Assembly: GCF_900156735.1 (NCBI RefSeq)
Contig: NZ_FTOL01000015.1
Coordinates: 1 to 64,000, forward strand
Direction of reading: 5' to 3'
DNA: 64,000 nt
Source: Chryseobacterium ureilyticum
GTDB taxonomy: Bacteria > Bacteroidota > Bacteroidia > Flavobacteriales > Weeksellaceae
Below, piece after piece: positions 57,385 to 64,000 of this stretch. How positions within the stretch are numbered: position 1 is the stretch's first letter; every line of letters begins with the position of its first letter. The position numbers and the translations under genes were made by a program. The notes under the pieces were generated by a model. That model saw nothing but the letters and a program-made list of their open reading frames with translations, made no database searches and was not told the origin of the DNA.

Positions 57385-60000
57385 TTAGAAGGTAAGTCTT
57401 GGTTTTATCAATTTCGCCACAGTAGCTGTCCATCCTGTTTGATGAGAAGCACCAACACCACGACCGTTATCTCCATGGAAATATTCAAAAAATGTGATAT
57501 AGTCTCTAAAATGCTCATCATAATTAAACTTTGGATTTCCTCCATTAAAGGCACGCTGACCATTTTCATCCCTTAAGAAAATAGAGCAAAGTCGTTTGCT
57601 GATGTTCTGAGCTACTTCATCCAAATTTTTCTTGTCTCCACTTCCTGTTGGGAGTTCTACTTTCAGGCTATTTCCATAATAGTAATGGAAACGCTGTAAA
57701 CTTTCTACGATCAGGAAATTGATAGGAAACCAGATCGGTCCACGCCAGTTACTATTTCCACCAAACATTCGGCTATCACTTTCCGCAGGCGTATAATACA
57801 CTACGTTTTCATTACCATGAACCGAGAACACAAACGGATTTTCTTCATATACTTTAGACATTGCACGAATTCCGTAAGAACTTAAAAACTCTTTTTCATC
57901 AAGCATTCTCGATAAAACTTTTGTTAATCTGTTTTTACGAAGAATACTCATCAGATGTTTTCTGCCCTGACCTTCTTCATCCCAATGAGAAACCAATTTT
58001 GTCAGTTCCGGTTTGTTTTTTAAGATCCACTCCATTCTGGTTTTGAAATTCGGCATCTTTTCCAAAAGGCGGTGATCTACAATTTCTACAGCAAAAAGAG
58101 GAATCAGTCCAACAATACTTCTTAATCGTAAAGAAACACTGTTTCCGTTTCCAAGCTGTAGAACATCATAGAAAAATCCATCTTCCTCATTCCATAAGCC
58201 CTTGGTTCCTTCACCCAGGTTTTCCATAGCTTCCGCGATATACAGATAATGTTCAAAGAACTTTATCGCCATATCTTCATATACCTGATAATACTGAGCC
58301 AGTTCCATAGCAATTCGCATCATATTCAGTGCATACATTGCCATCCAGCTGGTTCCGTCTGCCTGTTCAAGATACTGCCCATCTTCTAAAACCATATTTC
58401 GGTCGAAAGCACCGATGTTATCCAGTCCAAGGAAGCCTCCCCCAAATATATTTTTTCCATTTTTATCCTTCCTGTTCACCCACCAGGTGAAATTCAAAAG
58501 AAGTTTCTGGAAGACTTTTTCAAGGAATAATAAATCTGGTTTTCCATTATTCTTTTCATCAATCTTAAAAACTCTGAAGCAAGACCAAGCATGTACAGGC
58601 GGATTTACGTCACTCATATTCCATTCATAGGCTGGCAGCTGCCCGTTAGGATGCATATACCATTCCTTGGTAAGAAGTAAAAGTTGACCTTTGGCAAATT
58701 CTGCATCAATGATAGATAAAGGAACACAGTGGAAAGCAAGATCCCAGGTTGCGTACCATGGATATTCCCATTTATCAGGCATGGAAATAATATCTTTATT
58801 GTGAAGATGGTTCCATTCCGTATTTCTTACATATTCATTAAAGTTTCTCGGAGCTTCAAAATTGGGATCACCTTTCAGCCATTTTCCTATATTGTAGTGG
58901 TAAAATTGTTTATTCCAAAGAAGTCCGGCAAAAGCTTGTCTCTGAACATTTTTTTCATCTTCATTCGTCGTATCATTTTGAACTTCATTGTAAAATTCTT
59001 CGGCTTCGGCTTTTCTGGTATTAAAAATCTCATCAAAACTTTCAAAAGGTTCAGCAGTGGCTTCGGGGCAAAATCTGAATTCAAAAGTTTCAGATTGTCC
59101 GGCACCAATTATTTCATCAATCAAAAAAGAAGCTTTTGTTCCTCTTTCTTCAGGGTTTACCGTATTGCTATGATGAATGATAAAATTATTGATACCATCC
59201 TTAAAGTAAGTGTTTTCAGCCTGAGGAGCTCCATACAGCTTGGGGGTATTGGTTTCATTTTCGCAAAACACCCTTTGATTATTATCCTTTCTTGAATAAA
59301 ACTTCTTGATAGAAATACTGTCGTGCTCAATATTAATACTTCCGTCATGTGAAGCAAACATTTCAGCTTTATAAGTGTTGTAACCCCATTTCCAGTTATT
59401 TCTGAACCATGCCGTTGGTGCAACTACAATCGGTGCGTCCTGCTGACTTCGGTTACAAACTGTTACTCTTGCTAGAATATCATTGTGATCCGCTTTACAG
59501 TATTCTATGAAAATATCAAAATAAGCGTCATTATCAAATATCCCTGTATCAAAAATTTCATATTCAGGTTCCTGCTTACTGCGTCTTCCGTTTTCCGCTA
59601 CCAGTTCATCATAAGGAAACTCATTGATCGGATACTTATAAACCATTTTCATATAGCTATGAGTAGGTGTGTTATCCAGATAATAGAAAATTTCCTTGAT
59701 GTCTTCACCATGATTTCCCTGAGGATTGCTCAATCCGAAGAAACGTTCCTTTACAATTTTATCCTTTTTATTCCAAAACGAAAAAGCAAAACAAAAAAGT
59801 TGTTTTACATCAGACATTCCGGCAATACCTTCCTCTCCCCAACGATAAGTATAACTTTCTGCATTATTATGATTGGTATAGTTCCACGCATTTCCATCAG
59901 AACTGTAGTCCTCACGTACATTTCCCCATTGACGGTTACTAACGTAAGGTCCCCAGTTTTTCCATTTAGTATCTTGTAATCTTTCCTTTTCGGCGATCAT
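57385..60000 (-). CDS. Glucosidase, GH63/MGH1-like
   Basis: 871 residues, no signal peptide, so cytosolic. N-terminal KWKNWGPYVSNRQWGNVREDYS, a WRNNWKWGYN-like block, WEYPWYATWDLAFHCVPLS (about 412-430), NGQLPAYEWNMSDVNPPVHAW, QADGTSWMAMYALNM and NSNWRGPIWFPINFL are typical of the (alpha/alpha)6 barrel of GH63-related bacterial glucosidases; the Asp in TWDLAFH and the Glu in the end region are likely catalytic. Natural substrate is not deducible. Confidence 0.87.
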   Translation of the reverse strand: MIAEKERLQDTKWKNWGPYVSNRQWGNVREDYSSDGNAWNYTNHNNAESYTYRWGEEGIAGMSDVKQLFCFAFSFWNKKDKIVKERFFGLSNPQGNHGEDIKEIFYYLDNTPTHSYMKMVYKYPINEFPYDELVAENGRRSKQEPEYEIFDTGIFDNDAYFDIFIEYCKADHNDILARVTVCNRSQQDAPIVVAPTAWFRNNWKWGYNTYKAEMFASHDGSINIEHDSISIKKFYSRKDNNQRVFCENETNTPKLYGAPQAENTYFKDGINNFIIHHSNTVNPEERGTKASFLIDEIIGAGQSETFEFRFCPEATAEPFESFDEIFNTRKAEAEEFYNEVQNDTTNEDEKNVQRQAFAGLLWNKQFYHYNIGKWLKGDPNFEAPRNFNEYVRNTEWNHLHNKDIISMPDKWEYPWYATWDLAFHCVPLSIIDAEFAKGQLLLLTKEWYMHPNGQLPAYEWNMSDVNPPVHAWSCFRVFKIDEKNNGKPDLLFLEKVFQKLLLNFTWWVNRKDKNGKNIFGGGFLGLDNIGAFDRNMVLEDGQYLEQADGTSWMAMYALNMMRIAMELAQYYQVYEDMAIKFFEHYLYIAEAMENLGEGTKGLWNEEDGFFYDVLQLGNGNSVSLRLRSIVGLIPLFAVEIVDHRLLEKMPNFKTRMEWILKNKPELTKLVSHWDEEGQGRKHLMSILRKNRLTKVLSRMLDEKEFLSSYGIRAMSKVYEENPFVFSVHGNENVVYYTPAESDSRMFGGNSNWRGPIWFPINFLIVESLQRFHYYYGNSLKVELPTGSGDKKNLDEVAQNISKRLCSIFLRDENGQRAFNGGNPKFNYDEHFRDYITFFEYFHGDNGRGVGASHQTGWTATVAKLIKPRLTF

Positions 60001-60132
60001 ATGTCATCATTTTTCAATACGAAGTTAGTTTTTTTGTAAAATAATTCCAATTCCTTCTATCTGAATAATAATTAATATTCCTCTGATATACTTGTGTTTA
60101 AGGGCTTTTTAAAATATTAAATTAATTTTTTT

Positions 60133-60161
60133 TTGATTTTAAAAGAAAAGAACTACCTTTG
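60133..60161 (+). promoter_or_regulatory. Promoter of the methionine operon
   Basis: TTG (60133-60135), 18 bp, TACCTTTG (60154-60161), an exact -7 element. It lies 30 bp upstream of the SAM riboswitch aptamer. Confidence 0.75.
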
Positions 60162-60190
60162 CACCATTCGTTCATTCAAATATTGAAAAT

Positions 60191-60295
60191 GTTATCAAGA
60201 AAGGTTGAGGGATTAGACCCTATGAAACCTTAGCAACCCTTTGCGCAAGCAAAGAAGGTGCTACGTTCTACCAAAGTAATTTTTGGACAGATAAC
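60191..60295 (+). promoter_or_regulatory. SAM riboswitch (S-box/SAM-I family)
   Basis: P1 strands GTTATC (60191-60196) and GATAAC (60290-60295) close an aptamer with the conserved cores AGAAAGGTTGAGGGA, GACCCTATGAAACCTTAGCAACC, a variable GCGCAAGC hairpin, then AAGGTGCTA and a closing strand, in SAM-I order. It lies upstream of metX, the usual target in Bacteroidota. S-adenosylmethionine binding should switch off the operon. No clear terminator follows, so control may be at the level of translation or an ill-defined stem in 60296-60357. Confidence 0.9.
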
Positions 60296-60357
60296 TTACT
60301 GAAGTTCTTTTCAGCCATTTCCTGTGGCATTTTCAATTGTATTAAAATTTAATAGAA

Positions 60358-61296
60358 TTGAAAACAGAACTAAACTATATTAATCTTTCGTATCAAACCC
60401 ATTCCCAAAAGGAATACAATATCTCGTTGAGCTATGAGCTTTTCGGGAAAGACTTGTTTACAGCTCCCATCATTTTGATTAACCACGCTCTTACCGGAAA
60501 TTCAACAGTATCTGGTGACAAAGGATGGTGGAAACAATTGATAGGAGAAAATCAGATCGTTGATACAAACAAATATACAGTTCTGTGTTTCAACATTCCA
60601 GGAAACGGATACGATCATTTTTTAATTGAAGATTATGAAGATTTTACTCCTTCAGATATAGGCAATATATTTCTGAAAGGATTAGAAGCTTTACATATCA
60701 AAAAACTATACGCCATTATTGGAGGCTCCCTTGGTGGAGGAATTGCTTGGGAAATGTTAGCAAAGCAACCTAAGCTCGCAGAAATTTTTATTCCTATTGC
60801 CTGTGATTACAGAACACATGATTGGCTGCATGCACAATGTCTGGTTCAGAAATTCTTATTGAATGATAAAGATGAGCCATTACAAAAAGCGAGAATTCAT
60901 GCGATGTTGTGTTACAGAACTCCAGAATCTCTTAATGAAAGATTTCAAAATAAATACAATAAGGAAAAACAACGCTTAGAATCAGAAGATTGGCTTATTT
61001 ATCATGGTAATGTGCTAAACGAAAGGTTTAGTTTACAAGCATACAAGCTGATGAATCATTTGCTGATGAATCTAAATACTGATGAAACAGCTCTGGAGAA
61101 AATAGAAGCACGAATGCACGTGATCTCCGTAGATACAGACCTTTTCTTTCCGGCTTCTGAAATCCGAATGTGTTTTGAGACATTAAAAGAGAAAAAGAAG
61201 GATGTTTCTTATCATGAGATCCAATCTATACACGGGCACGATGCCTTCCTAATGGAATATCAACAATTAAATAATATCATAAAAAACATTTTATAG
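60358..61296 (+). CDS. metX: Homoserine O-acetyltransferase family protein
   Basis: 312 residues from TTG 60358 (no in-frame ATG nearby). Alpha/beta hydrolase fold with HALTGNS (43-49), nucleophile Ser124 in IIGGSLGGG, catalytic Asp in VISVDTDLFFP (about 260) and His in IHGHDAFL (about 294). It activates homoserine as the O-acetyl ester for methionine synthesis. At 312 residues it is shorter than the usual 350 or so. First gene of the riboswitch operon, 4 bp before the next. Confidence 0.88.
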   Translation: MKTELNYINLSYQTHSQKEYNISLSYELFGKDLFTAPIILINHALTGNSTVSGDKGWWKQLIGENQIVDTNKYTVLCFNIPGNGYDHFLIEDYEDFTPSDIGNIFLKGLEALHIKKLYAIIGGSLGGGIAWEMLAKQPKLAEIFIPIACDYRTHDWLHAQCLVQKFLLNDKDEPLQKARIHAMLCYRTPESLNERFQNKYNKEKQRLESEDWLIYHGNVLNERFSLQAYKLMNHLLMNLNTDETALEKIEARMHVISVDTDLFFPASEIRMCFETLKEKKKDVSYHEIQSIHGHDAFLMEYQQLNNIIKNIL

Positions 61297-61300
61297 AGTA

Positions 61301-62839
61301 ATGAAAAACGCTAACGAAATAAAATTTTTGAAGAACAGATCAATCATCAAATTTGAAGGAGAAGATTTCTTGGGAGAAATCGGAATTGATGGACGAATTT
61401 TTAAAGCGCTTACTTTAGCGCGTATCAGTGTGGGAGTAATCTCTCAGCAGGCTATAGAAAACGGAATCTCTATTTTGGTTCACGAGAATGATGCGGAAAA
61501 AGCAGTGGCTTGTCTTATTGATGAATTTGAAGAAGAAAGAAAATCAGGAAAAGTATCTCAAATATACAGTATCAATAATGTTTCTGTGATCGGTTTTGTA
61601 GCAGAAGACTCCAATAAAGTTTTTGCAGAGCTGGCAAGAAACAATGTTTTCCCATTGCTATTAAATCAAGTGGCAGGAGAAAACAGAGTTAATATTGTAG
61701 TGACATCTTCACAGGATGAGAAAACAAAAAATATCATCGAATCCGAAATCTTTAAAAAACCTAAAACCGTTCATCTTGCCATTATCGGGCATGGAAATGT
61801 AGGAAAAACACTGATCCAGCAGGTTCTTGAGTCTTCAGAAGAGATCAAAAGACGTAAAAAGATAGACCTTAAAGTAGTTGCTGTAGCCAATTCAAAGAAA
61901 ATTGCTTTCAACAAAAAAGGTTTTGATAATAACTGGACAGATGAGGTTTTAACAGCAGAGCGCCCATCGAATGTTGAGGAGCTTATCAATTTCTCCAATG
62001 AAAACCAACTGGAGAATCTGATTGTTGTAGATAACACGGCAAGCAAGGATTTTGTTAAAAATTATCAGGCATTGGCTGAAAATGGTTTTGATCTGGTTTC
62101 TTCCAATAAAATTTTCAACACTCTTCCTATCGAAGAATATAGAAAACTAAGATATACGTTGAATAAAAAGAACAGACGTTATCTATATGAAACCAATGTA
62201 GGAGCAGGTCTGCCATTAATTGATACCATCAAATTATTACACCTTTCAGGAGAAAATATCACAAGAATCAAAGGAGTTTTCTCAGGAACTTTAAGCTATG
62301 TTTTCAATAATTTCTCGTTGAGAGATGATAAATTTTCAACGATCATCAATGAAGCTTTAGAAAAAGGATACACAGAACCGGACCCAAGAGAAGATTTATC
62401 AGGGAATGATGTAGCAAGAAAGCTTTTGATTTTGGCTAGAGAACTTGATTTAATCAATGAGTTTGAAGATATCAATATTCAAAACCTTGTTCCGGAAAGC
62501 TTACTTGAAGTTTCAAAGTCAGAATTCCTTACAAGACTTGAAGAATTAGACGAAGAATACCAAAAGATAAAAGAAAATCAGGAACCAGGTCATGTATTGA
62601 GATACGTGGGTGACTTACATGGTGATTTACAGAAAGACAAAGGCGAACTGGATGTAAAACTGATTTCTGTTCCTGCAACTTCAGCTTTAGGACAATTGAA
62701 GGGATCAGATTCCATCTTTGAAATCTACACAGAAAGTTATGGTGAAAATCCTATTGTTATCATGGGAGCCGGAGCTGGAGCGCAAGTAACGGCAAGAGGA
62801 GTATTCGGGGATATTTTAAGACTAAGTGAAACAAAATAA
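61301..62839 (+). CDS. ACT domain-homoserine dehydrogenase fusion
   Basis: 512 residues. The N-terminal 150 residues read as tandem ACT-type regulatory domains like those of aspartate kinase (FLGEIGIDGRIFKALTLARISVGVISQQ, then VSVIGFVAEDSNKVFAELARNNV), but the kinase catalytic domain is absent. NAD(P)-binding AIIGHGNVGKTL lies at about 157-168, and the HSD signature GVFSGTLSYVFNNFS then YTEPDPREDLSGNDVARKLLIL at about 324-370. It reduces aspartate semialdehyde to homoserine. This is ThrA/MetL without the kinase. In the methionine operon, so probably the methionine-dedicated enzyme. Confidence 0.88.
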   Translation: MKNANEIKFLKNRSIIKFEGEDFLGEIGIDGRIFKALTLARISVGVISQQAIENGISILVHENDAEKAVACLIDEFEEERKSGKVSQIYSINNVSVIGFVAEDSNKVFAELARNNVFPLLLNQVAGENRVNIVVTSSQDEKTKNIIESEIFKKPKTVHLAIIGHGNVGKTLIQQVLESSEEIKRRKKIDLKVVAVANSKKIAFNKKGFDNNWTDEVLTAERPSNVEELINFSNENQLENLIVVDNTASKDFVKNYQALAENGFDLVSSNKIFNTLPIEEYRKLRYTLNKKNRRYLYETNVGAGLPLIDTIKLLHLSGENITRIKGVFSGTLSYVFNNFSLRDDKFSTIINEALEKGYTEPDPREDLSGNDVARKLLILARELDLINEFEDINIQNLVPESLLEVSKSEFLTRLEELDEEYQKIKENQEPGHVLRYVGDLHGDLQKDKGELDVKLISVPATSALGQLKGSDSIFEIYTESYGENPIVIMGAGAGAQVTARGVFGDILRLSETK

Positions 62840-62850
62840 AATTAATGTAG

Positions 62851-62934
62851 CAATCTAACAATGTAACAGTTTACCAATGGCTATCATTGTCATTCTGGCA
62901 AATCGAAGAATTTCATTGTTAAACTGTTAGATTG
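62851..62934. repeat. Dispersed inverted repeat, copy 2
   Basis: CAATCTAACA (62851-62860) is complementary to TGTTAGATTG (62925-62934), and ATTGGTAAA near 62939 pairs with TTTACCAAT. It shares an exact 20-mer with the gap before the moxR-like gene (54196-54215). Confidence 0.65.
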
Positions 62935-62965
62935 ATGCATTGGTAAATTGACAAATTAAAACTAT

Positions 62966-64000
62966 ATGGAAAATTTCGAAACATCAGCAATAAGAACCCA
63001 AACGGAGAGATCTCAGTTTGATGAACATTCCACACCGTTATATCTTACATCCAGCTTTATTTTTCAGGATGCTGAAGATATGAGAGCAAGTTTTGCTGAA
63101 GAAAAACCTAAAAACTTATACAGTCGTTTCTCTAATCCGAATGTATCTGAATTTACAGAGAAGATTGCTAAAATGGAAGGTGCAGAAGCGGGATATGCCT
63201 TTGCAACAGGAATGGCAGCTATCTATTCTACATTTGCAGCACTATTAAGTGCAGGAGATCATATCGTAAGCTGTCAGTCGGTTTTTGGATCTACTCACAC
63301 TTTATTCACAAAGTATTTCCCGAAATGGAATATTGAAACTACCTACTTCAAAGCAGAAGATGCTGAGAATGTAGAACAATATATAAAACCGAATACAAAG
63401 ATCCTATATCTTGAAACCCCTACCAATCCGGCAATTGAAATTCTGGATTTGGAGTTTTTCGGACAGATTGCAAAGAAACATAACTTAATATTTATTGTAG
63501 ACAATTGTTTTGCAACACCTTATCTTCAACAGCCTATCAAATATGGTGCAGATGTTGTTGTACATTCTGCAACGAAGCTGATTGACGGGCAGGGAAGAGT
63601 ATTAGGCGGAATTGCAGTAGGAAAAGAAGACCTGATCAGAGAAATTTACCTTTTCGCAAGAAATACAGGACCTGCATTGTCTCCTTTTAATGCATGGGTA
63701 TTATCAAAAAGTCTGGAAACATTAGCAATCCGTGTTGAAAAACATTGTGAAAATGCATTGAAGGTTGCTGAGTTTTTAGAAAGCCATCCTAACGTAGAAT
63801 TGGTAAAATATCCATTCCTGAAATCTCACCCAAGCTATGAAGTCGCAATAAAGCAAATGAAACTTGGAGGAAACATCGTAGCTTTTGAAATCAAAGGAGG
63901 AATAGAAGGCGGAAGAAATTTCCTTGATAAGATACAAATGTGTTCACTTTCTGCAAACCTTGGTGATACAAGAACGATCGTCACACATCCGGCATCTACC
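62966..64000 (+). CDS. PLP-dependent O-acyl-homoserine sulfhydrylase / cystathionine gamma-synthase family (cut by window end)
   Basis: 345 codons are visible; the stop is outside the window. The Cys/Met metabolism fold-type I signatures are clear: FATGMAAIYSTFAALL (PLP-phosphate region), ETPTNPAIEILD, IVDNCFATPYLQQP and the PLP lysine K204 in VHSATKLIDGQGR. With metX upstream, direct sulfhydrylation of O-acetylhomoserine (MetY/MetZ-like) or gamma-synthase action are both possible; the group carrying RVLGGIAVG suggests MetZ-type. It is third in the SAM-riboswitch operon, after a 126-bp gap with a dispersed repeat. Confidence 0.9.
   Translation, partial: MENFETSAIRTQTERSQFDEHSTPLYLTSSFIFQDAEDMRASFAEEKPKNLYSRFSNPNVSEFTEKIAKMEGAEAGYAFATGMAAIYSTFAALLSAGDHIVSCQSVFGSTHTLFTKYFPKWNIETTYFKAEDAENVEQYIKPNTKILYLETPTNPAIEILDLEFFGQIAKKHNLIFIVDNCFATPYLQQPIKYGADVVVHSATKLIDGQGRVLGGIAVGKEDLIREIYLFARNTGPALSPFNAWVLSKSLETLAIRVEKHCENALKVAEFLESHPNVELVKYPFLKSHPSYEVAIKQMKLGGNIVAFEIKGGIEGGRNFLDKIQMCSLSANLGDTRTIVTHPAST

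Noticed and set aside
58729..59295. 188-codon plus-strand frame inside the glucosidase gene
   Set aside because: Antisense shadow of a well-supported GH63-like gene.
1..64000. CRISPR arrays, rRNA genes, complete tRNAs, insertion sequences
   Set aside because: Searched by eye; no regularly spaced direct-repeat arrays, no rRNA-like sequence, no full cloverleaf and no transposase other than MuA seen.

Overview
The window is an AT-rich chromosome segment of a flavobacterium (Bacteroidota). The genus is most likely Chryseobacterium or a near relative; that is inference. The evidence is promoters of the Bacteroidota type (TTG, about 19 bp, TAnnTTTG), almost no Shine-Dalgarno sequences, OMP_b-brl_3-type outer membrane proteins, an OmpA protein with thrombospondin type 3 repeats, and the MoxR/DUF58/DUF4129/DUF4350 cluster usual in this phylum.

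Host DNA lies on both sides of one large insertion. To the left (1-4.8 kb) are two paralogous outer membrane proteins on the minus strand behind one good promoter. To the right (38.8-64 kb) are a DUF3817 membrane protein, nadD, recJ, an M48 peptidase, an ABC-F ATPase, smpB, an OmpA protein, a YebC regulator, an LpxH-like phosphoesterase with a glycosyltransferase, a GNAT, an RDD protein, the SpoIIM/DUF4129/DUF4350/MoxR/DUF58 membrane-stress-type operon, OsmC, a GH63-like glucosidase, and a SAM-riboswitch-controlled methionine operon (metX, ACT-homoserine dehydrogenase, PLP sulfhydrylase) that runs off the end.

The insertion (about 4.83-38.78 kb, about 34 kb) is a nearly complete Mu-like transposable prophage. 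From left to right it has: a LexA-type S24 repressor (minus strand) with repeated operators over a divergent early promoter; a Cro-like protein; MuA transposase, MuB ATPase and a second P-loop protein; about 20 small early/middle genes, including a DUF3164 gene broken by one in-frame stop, a probable Acb2/Tad1 cyclic-nucleotide sponge, an NA37 nucleoid protein and a stand-alone DnaA domain IV; a head module turned round on the minus strand (small and large terminase, portal, gpF, gpG); then on the plus strand protease/scaffold, major capsid, endolysin, a unimolecular-spanin candidate, contractile tail (sheath, tube, frameshifted chaperone, tape measure), baseplate, and a tail fibre ending in an SGNH esterase. 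Two small minus-strand genes, one frameshifted, sit at the right end. The ends carry a 22-bp-spaced repeat pair (right) and inverted partners (left), as expected for MuA binding sites.

The most interesting signals are: (1) a textbook -1 frameshift site (T TTT TTC, 6-nt spacer, 7-bp GC-rich hairpin) at the end of the portal gene, leading into the frame of gpF, whose coding frame is open for 46 codons upstream with no ATG, so a portal-gpF fusion is predicted; (2) a 45-nt tRNA-like minihelix (perfect acceptor stem and canonical T arm, no D or anticodon arm) between phage genes; (3) a candidate antisense small RNA with its own promoter element and terminator in the head module; (4) a -2/+1 overlap in the tail chaperone pair; (5) the broken DUF3164 gene.
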